Source of the DNA: Solen grandis
Taxonomy: Eukaryota; Mollusca; Bivalvia; Adapedonta; Solenidae
Direction: 5' to 3'
Assembly: GCA_021229015.1 (NCBI GenBank)
Contig: CM037788.1
Coordinates: forward strand, 43,134,696-43,198,695
Length of the DNA stretch: 64,000 bases
Position numbers and translations under genes: made by a program. Below the pieces are notes generated by a model. That model saw only the letters and a list, made by a program, of their open reading frames with translations, was not told where the DNA came from and made no database searches. Shown here piece by piece: positions 11,247 through 22,412 of this stretch. How positions within the stretch are numbered: position 1 is the stretch's first letter; each line of letters begins with the position of its first letter.

Positions 11247-12304
11247 CAGGGTTCATTCTAGAACGCGCCTTTGCGTATATGGCGCATAGAAATATTGTTT
11301 GGCGCAAAGAAAATACCGGTAATGCGCTGATCGGGCGCACTGTCTGCCGGGAAGAAAAGCGTCAACGACCGGAAAATTATTCTGATCATATAATATCGTA
11401 TAATCAAGTGCTCTAACAAAATTATAACCGCTTTTATTAAAGCATCTCTGATTGGCTGTGATAGCGAGATTTTCATCATGTTAGCATATTACGACTAATC
11501 AAAATCGGCGTTTCTTTTCCAATTCGTAATTTGCTAAGATGGTTGAAAAACGAAAGCAAAAGACGCTTTTCGACTAGGGTCGAAGCAACAAAAGACAAGT
11601 AGTGATGAAAATAATAATAAATCAGTGGGAAATAATGATAAAAGAGGCCCCCAGCCGATAGTTGAACGGATACGTCAGATACAGTTACTGTTAGTTCGTC
11701 ACAAGAAAGTAAGCAACATTTAGCTTGAAAAGTTTTCTTAGTTCAAATACGATAACGATAAATGTATACTGTATTGTGACGTACATATGCAAAATAAAAT
11801 CTGAATAAATAAACAAAATTCCCTAAGAAGGATCAATACACTTTCGTTCAAGTATGCTAACCAGTGCAGAAAGTTGAATTCATTTGGGTGAACTGAAAGC
11901 TGAATAAATGAAACGGTAATTGAAACCCGAATTTTCTGCAGCCGTATATAGATTTGACTTCAAAAGTTCCCTTAAATACTGGAAAGAGAAGAAGCACAGA
12001 AGGCTTTCAATGGCTAATGATAGTGATTGTTTGTCATAACCCAAACACGATGTTGTTCAACAGACTTAAAAGTTCAAAAATTTAAACAAGTTCTAAAGTT
12101 TTAAAAGTTTTCTTCATAGTTAATGGATGTTTCAAAGACACTAGCAATAATGAATGACATTTAAGAGGCATGGAACACTGATAAGTTTATTTTTGTTGTT
12201 TAAGATATATTTTGTATTGACCCCTGTTTTTTGGGAATGTCCACACTTTTTTGCCAACAGTGGGCCCTTTGACCCCACTGATTTCATTTCTAGAATGAAC
12301 CCTG
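11247..12304 (+). mobile_element. hAT deletion derivative with 17-bp perfect TIRs
   Basis: Ends are CAGGGTTCATTCTAGAA and its exact reverse complement. CAGGG-type tips are typical of hAT elements. Inside, an ATG at 11539 opens MVEKRKQKTLFD, which resembles hAT transposase N-termini, followed by a TAG and a serine/asparagine-rich stretch in the next frame; the zinc finger and catalytic domain are absent. No 8-bp target duplication was seen (left flank TTATGCTC, right flank TGTATATA), so one flank may have been rearranged. It directly abuts the truncated transposase on its left. Confidence 0.65.
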
Positions 12305-12622
12305 TGTATATACATACATACACTATAGAGCACTTATGTAATATAAACTGTACCGACTAAATTCTGTCTGACTATAAGCTCTGCTGCCTATGCGTAATGA
12401 AGTGCGACCCTTAATACAGAAAACTCAAAATTCTTCATCCTTCCAAGGAGCGCCCTGAAGACAACAGAGGAATCTACCAGACAACAACAACAACAACATG
12501 ACTACAAATTTCTTCCATTAATTAATTAATTTTATTCATATCTATTTATTCCTTTTTATGCACATAATATGATTATTATTTAAAAATTAAATATTCATTA
12601 TAGAAGTATTATATTCCGAAGA
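12305..12622. other. Intergenic, nothing recognised
   Basis: AT-rich, with a short CAA microsatellite near 12484 and no gene signal. Confidence 0.4.
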
Positions 12623-13206
12623 CAGGGCTCACTCTGGCTCAAAAAAAGTTTGCGCCAACACATTCGCCAAATATGAAAATTTAGAGCCAAATTTAAGAAG
12701 TTTGAGCTTGAGCCATTGGCTCCAACTTTTTTTTTTTCATTTGTGTGTATGCGTTCATGTGTATATGTGTCATACTAGATCCTACTTTGAGAACTTCTCA
12801 ATCTATCACACACACATTCACCCAGGGTATTATAATAAAAAAAAAAGAATATTTATATACATGAGGTGAAAACAAAAACAATACAGATACTCTTTCATAT
12901 GATTTTCTTTTTCATTTTCATATAAAGTTCAGCAGAACTTATATCATATATAGTGTCATGATACAACATCAACACTGAAAGAGAAGGATTTTCATCAATA
13001 ACATTATGTACAAGTGAACAATCTACTTTCATCAATATCATGAATTGATAGTTTCTTTTATTTACAACATACACATGTAGCACTGTATTCTCTAAAAGTC
13101 TCATATGTACATTATGTACAGTTTATATAACTTGTTGCATTATCAAGTCCAGTGTTTCTTTTATTCACACTAGCACATCACTTGGCACTGTCACTGACAA
13201 TCATGA

Positions 13207-14766
13207 CTACTTAAGCATTCTGCGAGTCTTTTGGCTTGCCCATTTCCTAAATGCATCCTTGAAATTGAAATTTACCAAAGGAGGACCATTGATGGAAATT
13301 CGAAGCATTGAATCAAGTGACCTAATACACAAAGAGTTTCTGAGAGCAGTTTTGACCACATTCTGCTTACTGAAACCCCATTCACAATCCGCTGTGGAGA
13401 CGGGGGCAACAAGAAGCCTTTCAGCTGCCTCTGCTGCAGCTGGATATAATTCCTTATACCTGACAGCAAGGTTGACCATGTCAGATGAAGTGACAACTGA
13501 CTTATTTCCACTAGCATGACTTGTGTGAGCAAAATCCAAAAAACTGTTTAACTGATCCCTATAACCAGCAAAGCCAACTGAACCAAGGTAACCAGTAACT
13601 ATCTCCACATCACCTGCCTTTGATGACTGATCAATATCTGGATTAAATAAATTGCTTAATCCAGTGAGAACCTCAGCATCACTATTATCCGAAAACCTGT
13701 CATTCAAACTTTTGACCATACCAGTCACAAACTGGTTGCACACATTAACTGCCTCTATCCTCTGTTTTTGACTGTCCCTAATAGTATGCCCTTGAAAATC
13801 AAAAGTGCACAAACCATCAGAGTCCAACTGTGGCTCAGAAGCTGTAACCTCCAAAAAGTTTGACAGATTTTGACCATTTCTGTCATCTCTTAGTATTTCC
13901 AACTGGGTAATTGTTGAAGATAGAAGGGGGGTGACCTGAGAGAAGTCAAGATCTGACTTTTGAAACATTTTTGAGAGGATGACCAAGGGTTTCAAGACAT
14001 CACACAAAAAGTGTGCAACATACAAAAACTTGTAGCAACTGACCGGCTTGTACAGAGAGAGGGATTTTCCTGACTTTTCCTCCAAAAAGACAGACAATAG
14101 CTTCGAATAATTTGTGACCAAAGCATCAACCGAACCTTCAAAACTAAGCCACCGGGTATGGAAAACCTGTTTGAATCTTGACGATTGACCAGGAGTAAGG
14201 GATTGAACTTTTTCCAACATAGCCATATTCTTTGGAGAGTAATGGAAGTACTTATACACAGAGTTGAGAATGTCCTGAAACTTGACCATGTAGGGAATAC
14301 TGTCCGCTCCAGTGCAACAACTCAACGCTAGGCGATGAGCTATGCAATGAGTGGATATGACACCTTGAGTTTGATCCTTAAGCTTTTTAACCACATCAGA
14401 CTTGTGCCCTAACATAACTGCAGCACCATCAGTACTGACTCCACACAAATTTCTGATATCAATACCTTTAACATCCAACAAAGAGTTGACCTTAGAGAAG
14501 ATGCTACCAGCATCAGCTCTCTCTAGTTCCTCAATACCAAGGAAATATGTGTGGGGATTTATTTTACCATTAGCCTCAGACTCGAGAATCCTAATGTACA
14601 CAATCATGTTTTGGTGAACAGAAGAACTTTCCCCGATTTGGATACCTTATCCTTGAGGTCCTCCTCTAAGACAGCAGAAATTGCAGATTGGAACTCAGCC
14701 AGTGATGTGTTGTGCCCATAATGTGGTGTGTCCATCAACCTTTAGGTCAGCAAGCTTTGATAGTCC
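13207..14766 (-). pseudogene. Exon 3 of hAT transposase-like gene: catalytic core and hATC, frame broken
   Basis: The acceptor is ATATATTTTCAG at 14767. The first 60 codons carry two breaks: one near 14715 (TTLW against YGHNTSLAEF) and one near 14635, where about ten residues usually holding the DEST catalytic region are missing. From 14607 a 466-codon frame is intact: Asp60 in STDGAAVMLG, STHCIAHRLAL, Arg152-Trp153 in FHTRWLSFEG, and a C-terminal hATC dimerisation domain from about residue 404 (ADCEWGFSKQN, KTALRNSL). The long intact frame suggests recent decay, or assembly errors at the two breaks; transcript data would decide. Confidence 0.7.
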
Positions 14767-14945
14767 CTGAAAATATATAGAATAATAAAAAATAGGTCTT
14801 CACAATATTTGTGAAGATGATTTTTTTTATATATAAATTCTTAATTCAAATCTGATTCTCATTAAAAAAAAATTATTTCACATTTATTTTTATTTTAAAT
14901 ACTAGCTTTTTAAATGTGATATTTTTCATTTCTTCTTTTATTTAC

Positions 14946-15124
14946 CTGATGTATCATAACTTCATTCAGTTCTGGCACAACTGAATTTGGAAGGTTATGT
15001 TTGGCTGCAAAGTACACGTTGACCATGGCTGCTGTCACGGCGGTCTCACTTTTACTCAGGGCAGCTTGGCGGGCTGTATCCATCTCTGTGCGTTGTTTTG
15101 AAGCAATCAGAGCCAATGAATGTT
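14946..15124 (-). CDS. Exon 2 of hAT transposase-like gene
   Basis: The acceptor TGTATTTTCAG and donor ATCAG|GTAAAT flank a 179-base exon that continues exon 1 in frame (phase 1 to phase 0). It starts with the EHSLAL histidine region of the zinc finger, then a helical alanine-rich segment (ARQAALSKSETAVTAAM) common between finger and catalytic core in this family, and ends NEVMIHQ. Phase agreement on both sides supports real splicing. Confidence 0.65.
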
Positions 15125-15205
15125 CTGAAAATACACAATTCATTTCATTTTCAAAACATGACACAATCTATTCATTAAGTTTTATATTCTAGAAAATTGA
15201 AGATA

Positions 15206-16202
15206 CAGTCAACATCGTACATGCGACCACCTGTATTAAACGACTTTTTTATTAAACGACCGTTATAAATCCCGCCCGAACGTTTTTACTATATCAATTT
15301 ATCCCATTAAGCGACTTTTTTATTATGCGACCAGCGACCACATAAACCAAGTCCCAGCACGTAAGATTATGCACAAAATCAACTTTATTGAGCGACCGTG
15401 TTTGATTCCGTTGCTAATTATCGTGTACGCTGGAGCATGTGTACATATTCATCTTTAACACATCCGAACAAACAAATAATTATCCCGATCATAAGTGCTC
15501 ACCTGAAACCAATTTGTTTTGACCACGAATGACTGCACCATGTGCAACTAAATTCTAAATATAGTTTCTGGTTCCCGTTTTAAAAGTTACTATGCATAAC
15601 ATAGGTGAAACCATCCCTCCAAATGCCGAATGCTTCGGATTTTGGTAAAAGAAAATTTGGGAATAAGGTAAATTAATACTTCCGGATGCAATGCGTACCA
15701 TCAATAATTCGTAACTATAAGTATATAATTTGCGTTTTATGATACTCGACGAGGGCGCACGGTTGAAATAAATTTATCGGGGGTTTCTGGATTTATGTTA
15801 GACAGAGACATAAAGAAAGCTCATTGCTAAATAATATTTTTCTTGCAATTGTCCGAATCAATACATGAATTCGATGTCAAATGTTGTGTTTTCCCCCCGA
15901 TACCAAATGCAAACCTCAGCCAATGATCCAAGGTATTATTCCAACATAACAGCTAAAAAATCGTAAGATATGACAAAAATAAACATGATGATGTTTATTG
16001 GTATAAAATAACAAAACATTGTGTAGTTTACATCGTATTTATGTTGTAATATAATCTAACGTTATGATACAATTTAGCTTACAGTTTGTATATTTATGAC
16101 TTGTTTGCCTGGATTTCCAAACAAAATCTATTAAGAGACCATTTCATTAAGCGACCACTTTTTGGCAGTCCCTTGAGCGGTCTCTTAATACAATGTCGAC
16201 TG
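15206..16202. mobile_element. Non-autonomous pogo/Tigger-type element in transposase intron 1
   Basis: Inverted ends CAGTCAACATCGTACATGCG and, reversed, CAGTCGACATTGTATTAAGA, flanked on both sides by TA (15204-15205 and 16203-16204), the Tc1/mariner-pogo target site. Subterminal repeats of the type TTAAACGACC/TTAAGCGACC occur at both ends. No transposase frame is present. It lies wholly inside the first intron of the transposase-like gene. Confidence 0.75.
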
Positions 16203-16317
16203 TATTTAACTTTAAGAATAGGTTTAAAAATATATTGGTTCATCAAATTTACTTCATTTATTTTCATTCAAAGTGTTATATACTTTCTGTAACTTCTTAT
16301 GTATAACTTTGAATTAC

Positions 16318-16576
16318 CTTTTGTTGATGCATGCTTTGTTACAGATTCCTTCTTTAAGACAGTACAGCCAGAAGTGAATGTATTAGAATTCTGTGATTTA
16401 ATGCAAAGATCACAAAACATTGACTTTGATTTAGGATCATAACGTAACCAAGAGTTGCCAGATTTCCATGCCTCTTTGAAATTTCGAGACGATGGAGTAC
16501 TACTAGAAGCATTTGAAAGTTTTGCAAATTTTGACAGGGGCATTTGACCACAATCTAAACCCCGTTTAGAAGCCAT
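16318..16576 (-). CDS. Exon 1 of hAT transposase-like gene: TTF-type zinc finger
   Basis: Starts at the ATG at 16576 (MASKRGLDCGQMPLSKF) and ends in phase 1 at AAAAG|GTAATT. The serine-rich leader is followed by a TTF/BED-like zinc finger: WLRYDPKSKSMFCDLCIKS, a CTVLKKESVTKH spacer and the trailing His. This architecture is seen in ZNF862/KIAA1586-type proteins and the hAT transposons they derive from. An alternative ATG lies 21 bases upstream in the same frame. The intron after it holds a pogo-type element (15206-16202). Confidence 0.65.
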
Positions 16577-17268
16577 TTTGACCACTGACACTCTCAAAAA
16601 AGTTTCAAGTTTATATACATCTAGGCCTTAATTATGTGACAAACTATGATAAAGGTGCAAATACTCATCGGCAAACTTTTTATTTTTATGCTTTCCAAAG
16701 AGAGAAAATAATTACCAACACATTCAGTTTCAACCACATGAGACTCGCCGACATTGTTTGTAACCGATAATGTGTCAACCACAATTTTAATTGCCATCGA
16801 TTAAGTTGTTGTTTTAACATTTACGGTACATCAAAAAATCGGCATATCTGTGCCTCTCAATTGATAACTTTCATTTCATTATCGTGTGTTGTTTAAGTCT
16901 TGTCAAACTGAGAGTAAACATCCGGGACATCAGTGCAGTAAAACTGACAGGTTACCATCATTCCAGATAACACATGCGTCCACGTGTGACAAACATAGTG
17001 AACCAGTCAGGGCATTTTGTTATACCGCTTGTGCCTGTCGCTTATGCCTTCGAAAAAATTAAAAAATGGCAATTTTTCGTTAGCGCCAAACACATTCGCC
17101 AAACAGAAAAATCTTGCGCCAGTTTTAAAAAATTGTCGCATTTGGCGCTCAGGCCTCGGAGGATTTTTCTAGGTTCACTCGAACTGCCAGGCGAGTGACC
17201 CTAGAAATTTACTCGCCCTGCACAAAATTTACTCGCCCTGCATTAAAACAGACAAAAATGGTCAAGAT

Positions 17269-18903
17269 CAAGGATCCTAAAAACCGATTTTTTACCGGTT
17301 TTGACCGATTTTGATCTCAATCGACCGGTTCAGATTTCAAAAAGTACCAAAAAAATCGGTCGAAAAAAAATCCATAATCCTCGTCTAAAACTTTCAAAAT
17401 CGGTCCAAACGGTTCATAATAGTCTCTCTTACACACCAATTGACCTACTTCTTGAATTTCCGGTGTGCCCTCGGGGCAGGTGTCAGTGGGGGTCAGGCAG
17501 GGACACCCGTCTAGGTCATTATTGGGCAGTTAAGATGAATGGATTGACGGTTTGTACTTAGCGGTTATTTGGACGGTGCCGTGTAATTATCTATGCCGTA
17601 ATAATGGACCATTGCTTGTTTGCAAACTGTAACCGGTCGACTTTTAAATGCGGTAATTAATGACAATATCAAAGGCTAATCAAAATGTTTGATCTCCTTA
17701 GTAATTTGTAATTTGTAAGAACAAAATAAAAGAATTAAAAAAAACTGATAACTGTTTGGTGTTATTACTCAACTTTATATTTGGTATATAAGGGGATGGT
17801 ATCAGTGACAAGGCTGCATTTCGTTGAAATGGCTCAGCGCAATTTACTTGCGATGTTTAAAAAATCAAATGACCGGCTTGGCAACCCGGCTCATGATGAT
17901 AAAGAAAACGGGAGTGGTGACCCAGTAAAAAGTACATTTCAAAGTCGGACTGGCAACCCGATATGCACACAAATCCGGCCTGGCAAACCGGTCGAAAACA
18001 CTGGGAATGGGGCAACCCGTGATGCATTTTCTATTATGAAATGCAATCAAAAAGTAGAAATTACAAATAAAAGGAAGCGGAAACTTAGCGATGGTGCTTC
18101 CTCTCAGCAGCAAAACAAACTGGTAAAGACAGAGATCAAAACGTTCTCAAAATCTTGGCTAGACGAATTTAAGTGGCTTGAGTTTGAAAATGGGAAAATG
18201 TTTTGTTCACTGTGTAAGCTGCACAAGCACAAATCAAAATTTAGTCAGGGAGGCTCACAAAACTTTCGTATATCTACATTACGTGAGCACGAGGCCAGTA
18301 GTGGGCACATGGGTTCTCAAAATATCGAGTCAGACATAAAGTCTAAGCAGATACCGTCAGTTCCTGAATGTGTAACCAAGGAAACAGACAAAATACAAAC
18401 AGCTATATGCCGTCTCATAAGAACTGCGTATACAGTTGCAAAGACACACATGCCACATGGCTAGCTGCAGCACAACGCATTTAAATAAAAAAAATAATCA
18501 CAAATAAATAAAAGTTATTGACAAAAAAAATATATAAACACAAAGGCACATAATAAACAACACCAAAACGACTGCTTCCAACAATTTATTGATTCGTTAG
18601 AGTCATATACAGACCGTCATATACATGCACTTCCGGTAAACAAACTTTCGATTTCGTAGAGGTAAATATTGCAGAAAAATACCTTATTATGCCAACAGGA
18701 TGCTGAAATATAATAAAAGATCTATTTTCACACTGCAAATGATTCAGGGTATGTTGATTGAAAATATCAATGTTATTTTTTTTTCATTTTTTTTTCGGTT
18801 ATGTTTTTTTTCCGGGGGGGGGGTACGGAACGGAATTGTTGTAAAGGGGGGGGGGGGGATTTTGCCGTCGACCGGTTGAGATTCCAAAATTTTAGGATCC
18901 CTG
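17269..18903 (+). mobile_element. Third-level hAT element with exact 8-bp target duplication
   Basis: Ends are CAAGGATCCTAAAA and, reversed, CAGGGATCCTAAAA, directly flanked by GTCAAGAT at 17261-17268 and 18904-18911. An exact 8-bp duplication is the hAT hallmark. Subterminal ACCGGTT/GACCGATTTT motifs occur at both ends. At 1635 bp it is short for an autonomous copy and carries one plus-strand gene that stops after the zinc finger. G-runs near 18822-18860 may be sequencing-prone. Confidence 0.85.
17829..18464 (+). CDS. Zinc-finger-only hAT protein (truncated transposase)
   Basis: From the ATG at 17829 (MAQRNLLAMFKKSNDRLG; an in-frame ATG also lies at 17781) a 211-codon frame runs to TAG. It has a low-complexity asparagine/glycine/proline-rich leader, a basic stretch (NKRKRKL) that could act as a nuclear signal, then a TTF-type zinc finger (KSWLDEFKWLEFENGKMFCS, LCKLHKHKSKFSQGG, LREHEASSGH) and a short helix ending THMPHG. 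The catalytic core and hATC domain are absent. AATAAA-like signals follow within 50 bases. It could be a degraded remnant or a DNA-binding protein able to occupy element ends; the second is inference. Confidence 0.6.
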   Translation: MAQRNLLAMFKKSNDRLGNPAHDDKENGSGDPVKSTFQSRTGNPICTQIRPGKPVENTGNGATRDAFSIMKCNQKVEITNKRKRKLSDGASSQQQNKLVKTEIKTFSKSWLDEFKWLEFENGKMFCSLCKLHKHKSKFSQGGSQNFRISTLREHEASSGHMGSQNIESDIKSKQIPSVPECVTKETDKIQTAICRLIRTAYTVAKTHMPHG

Positions 18904-19056
18904 GTCAAGATGAATGCATATGCATTGCTTTTGGAGGTAAGGACTAAAATTTACTGTACAAGCAATGATTTCCAACATTTATTGTTGAATATTTTCACAA
19001 AAAAGCTCAAAAAACAGAGTTACAGTCACACTTAGTCAGACTCCCAACCTGGTTAC

Positions 19057-19184
19057 CTTTTTTGTGTTGCCTTCCTCTTTTCAATTTTTTTTCGAAGTTT
19101 TTCTTCTTCTCTCTTTTCGCTATCACTGCCACCTTGTAAAAATTGGAACAGTGTTCCTTGCTTCGGTTCCGACTTTTCAGACAT
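19057..19184 (-). CDS. N-terminal exon of a hAT transposase (second-level element)
   Basis: The ATG at 19184 opens MSEKSEPKQGTLFQFLQ followed by a highly charged helix (SDSEKREEEKLRKK). The frame runs to a donor ACAAAAAAG|GTAACC in phase 2. KQGTLFxFL-type starts are common in hAT transposases. No following exon was found before the third-level element, so the element is a deletion derivative or the rest was displaced. Confidence 0.45.
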
Positions 19185-19734
19185 TTTGAACCACTTGATT
19201 ATCAGAACGATGTTCTATTACTAAGCCACTGGCCACGCTGCCGTAGCGCGGGATCCATATCGGTTTTATTGTTAATGATACTTTTTATGCTTTTCATAAT
19301 TATTCTTCGATAAATGAACCATATAAACCATATAAAATATTTTCTTCGATTTCTCACGCACTCGGTCACAGCGCATGATTTAATCCATTACACCCCTCCT
19401 CTCCCGTCACGACAACAGCATTCGGTAATGTTTTATAATAACGCATTCGGTATAGTTTTTAGACATAGCCACAATAATACGAAGTCGATTTCCGGTTTTC
19501 GTTTGACAGGTATTACAATTGAAATGCAGTTTGCATTTTGATTGTTTTATCAAATATCTTCGTTCAAGAAAAGTAACCAGCATTTGGATCACCAACTGGA
19601 GAATCTTACTCGCCCTGTCGGGCGAGTTTCATTATTTTTTTTCTCGCCCGACCCCAACTTTCACTCGCCAATGCGAGCGGGCGAGCGGATTTGTCGAGGC
19701 CTGGCGCTTTTTGCGACCGACAGCGTGAGCCCTG

Positions 19735-20089
19735 AAAGAGAAAGACATTCTATATATCAGTATATTTCCATAGCGAATCTTGTTCCCCTCTCTCTCTTTT
19801 TTACAACTAAAAGACTAATGGACTTTTAAAAAATATAATAAATCACAAACGAGAAAGTCTTAGAGTATTCTTATGATTTTTTATAGTTAAAACAGTGAGT
19901 AAAATATAGCAACAGTTCTTTTATAGGAACAAATAATTTGCACATATGGTTGAAAGCATGGGACCAATTTAGAAGTTGTTTGCAGATTAATTAGATTTTC
20001 GGTTTTAATAATTTACATATATCAATCTAAAAGAAGACATTATATTCCTGTCCTAAAACGTCGATAATCCTTTAAACAGAATAAGAGGG
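19735..20089. other. Intergenic, nothing recognised
   Basis: AT-rich sequence between the hAT cluster and the satellite. Confidence 0.4.
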
Positions 20090-21345
20090 TCAGTATCCTT
20101 ACCTTCTGGGTCGGAGTAAAGGTGGGTAATACCGGTAAAGGTCAGTGCAAATGTGGGTGAAGGTCAGGGTAAAGGTGGGTAATAACGGGTAAAGGTAATG
20201 TTGATAGTTCACCGTAACCCTTGGGGTAATCGAGAGTAATAAGGTGAGGGTGACGGTTTCAGGATTATGCAGTAACCAGTAAAAGAGTAATGAAGCTTAT
20301 ATGAAAGGAAATAGTGTAAGGGCGGGTGAAGTCAGGGTAATATGGGTAAACGTCCGATTGTAGGCTTTTAACGATTGGTTATGGTGAGTAAAGGGTTAAG
20401 AGTAATAGAAAATAGGTGGGTAATCGAGGAGGTAATTGTAACGGTTAAGGTAATAGAAGTGGGTAATAGAAGGTTATGGGTTTTTGGCACTTTATACGTG
20501 GTGAGTAATACAGGAGTGCTAGAGTCATAGAAGGGTAATGGTGAGTAAGGGGTTAAGAGTAATAGAAGTGGGTAATAAAGGTTATGACTTTTTGACACTT
20601 TATACGTGGTGAGTAATACAGGAGTGCTAGAGTCATAGAAGGGTAAGGTGAGTAAGGTGTTAAGAGTAATAGAAGTGGGTAATAGAAGGTTATGGGTTTT
20701 TGCACTTTATACGTGGTGAGTAATAGAGGAGTGCTAGAGTCATAGAAAGGGTTATGGTGAGTAAGGGGTTAAGAGTAATAGAAGTGGGTAATGGAAGATT
20801 ATGTCATTTTGACTTTATATGTGGTGGGTAATAGAGGAGTAATATTGTAATAGAAGGGTTATGGTGTTAAAGTAATAGAAGTGGTTAATAGAAGGTTATG
20901 GGTTTTTAACTCGTTATAGGAAGTAGTAATAGAGGTAGGTGTTAAGAGTAATAGAAGTGGGAATAAGAAGGTTTTGGGTTTTTAGCTCTTTAGGGAGGTG
21001 GGTAATAGAGGAGTAATAGAGTAATAAAGGGTTAGGTTTAGTAAGGGGTTAAGAGTAATAGAAGTGGGTAATAAAAGGTTATGGTTTTGCACTTTATACG
21101 TGGTGGGTAATAGAGGAGTAATAGTAATGAAGGGGTTTTCTCTTATAGAGTGGGTAATAGAGGAGTAATAGAGTAATGAAGGGAAAGGGTGAGTTAGGTG
21201 TTAAGAGTAATAGAATTGGGGTTTTGGCACTTTATACGTGGTGGGAAATAGAGGGTTAGGGTTAGGGTAATAAAGTAATAGAAGGGTTAGGGTGAGTAAA
21301 GGGTTAAGGGTAAGGTTGAATCTTTGGGAGTAAAGGTGAGTAAGC
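20090..21345 (+). repeat. Telomere-like G-rich satellite, array 1
   Basis: Units of about 108 bases, visible from the spacing of TTATACGTGGTG at 20491, 20599 and 20706, each packed with GGGTAATAGA, AAGGGGTTAAGAGTAA and GGTTATGG. The G-rich strand is the plus strand. GGTTAGGGTTAGGG occurs near 21254. The array ends with a block shared by all four arrays (GGGTTAAGGGTAAGGTTGAA...GTTACTAAAAATAG). Confidence 0.8.
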
Positions 21346-21902
21346 TTTGTTACTAAAAATAGATTCCTTTGTTATCTTTCGCGCCATTTATTTTCCTTAC
21401 AGTTCTTATATGGCCATCTCAATAAAGACATAAACCACGGCTAAGTTGATTATCTCTTATATTTTTAGATACTTATATGAAACATTATAATTATGATTGT
21501 TCATCATCATCATCATCATCATCATAAAAATAATCAAAATCATCATCAAAATAATCCTCAAAACGATTATCATCATCCTGCATCTACTCCTTTTCCTCAG
21601 CATCAAAACATGTTGTAAAAGTAAAATAAAATATTTTAATTAAATTATCATACCAAAAATAAATTGCCTACTAACGCATGTTCACCATGCTAAAATCCTC
21701 TTACCTCTATGAACTTTATACTCCTCGATATCCAAATCTAACTGTGAGCAAAGCGTTATACACACGTTTTCTCCTGAATAATCAAAATATCCTAAACTGA
21801 CTAACTGCCAAAACCTAACTAACGCAGCGCAGTGTGCAAATTTGAAAATATTACCACGTGACATTGTATCCAATCAGATTTAAACACTGCTGATAAACAT
21901 GT
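21346..21902 (-). repeat. Segmental duplication, copy A
   Basis: About 560 bases nearly identical to 26080-26606, including the CGCCATTTATTTTCC segment, a CAT microsatellite (21499-21523) and a first coding exon. Copy A ends where a poly-T tract begins, whereas copy B continues into ACGTCATCC. Confidence 0.9.
21705..21873 (-). CDS. First coding exon of unknown gene, copy A
   Basis: The ATG at 21873 opens MDTMSRGNIFKFAHCAALV and then FWQLVSLGYFDYSGE; the frame reaches a consensus donor CATAGAG|GTAAGA in phase 1 after 56 codons. The same exon and donor are kept in copy B. No signal peptide or known domain is recognised. The following exon was not found leftwards; it may lie beyond the satellite or have been lost. 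It could be a pseudogene copy. Confidence 0.45.
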
Positions 21903-22412
21903 TTTTTTTTTGTTTTTTTTTTTTTTATTGTTTTTATTTCCAAAATGTACATTTTTCAACATAAATAAACATCACAACAGCACTAAATATCAACATTTTA
22001 CACAATCCGGTTTATACCAGTCATATTATATCATTACATTATAATGATCAGATATTACATCTGCAATAAGTCCCATTTATGTTTTGATGTATTTTCCAAG
22101 TATATAATCAGCGTATACATATGCACTCACACACCCTCGTACACACACATAAACACACGCATGTATACACACGTTTGTACATTTTGGTTTTAATTTTTTG
22201 AGAAAAAAGAAAAAGGATGAGGATGATGTTGTTGATGATGATGATGATGATGATGGTAATAGTAGTGGGAAAAATGTAATATTCAAGATTGAACTAAAGA
22301 CATCATAAAAAAGGGGGGGGGGGATCAGAGTGAAAAAATAAAAAAAAATGCACAGTCAGTGTAATTTATTAATATTTTTATTTAGAGATGAATCAAAATC
22401 ATAACTTATAAT
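21903..22412. other. Intergenic with low-complexity tracts
   Basis: Poly-T at about 21904-21930, a CA-rich tract near 22120-22170, a GAT array near 22216-22255 and a poly-G run near 22312-22323. No gene seen. Confidence 0.5.

Larger units (their letters stand above)
17151..19703 (-). mobile_element. Second-level hAT-type element with CTCGCC subterminal repeats
   Basis: Tips read CAGGCCTCGGAGGATTTT and, reversed, CAGGCCTCGACAAATCCG. Both ends carry repeated CTCGCC/GGCGAG motifs (17205-17245; 19608-19690), as in many hAT elements. It interrupts the right end of the outer element; flanks share TGGCGCT, consistent with an 8-bp duplication overlapping the tips. The minus-strand start of a transposase sits at 19184. 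A third hAT element is inserted inside it. Confidence 0.6.
12623..19734 (-). mobile_element. Outer hAT element carrying a spliced transposase gene, with nested insertions
   Basis: The left end reads CAGGGCTCACTCTGGCTC and the right end, reversed, CAGGGCTCACGCTGTCGG. Subterminal sequence at both ends is rich in GCGCCAA and TTCGCCAAA motifs (12650-12675; 17081-17150). Between them lies a minus-strand zinc-finger/hAT transposase gene. Removing the insertion at 17151-19703 restores a continuous GGCGCT-TTTTGCGACC right end. No matching 8-bp target duplication was found (TCCGAAGA against AAAGAGAA), so the outer boundaries are an inference from the inverted tips. Confidence 0.55.
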
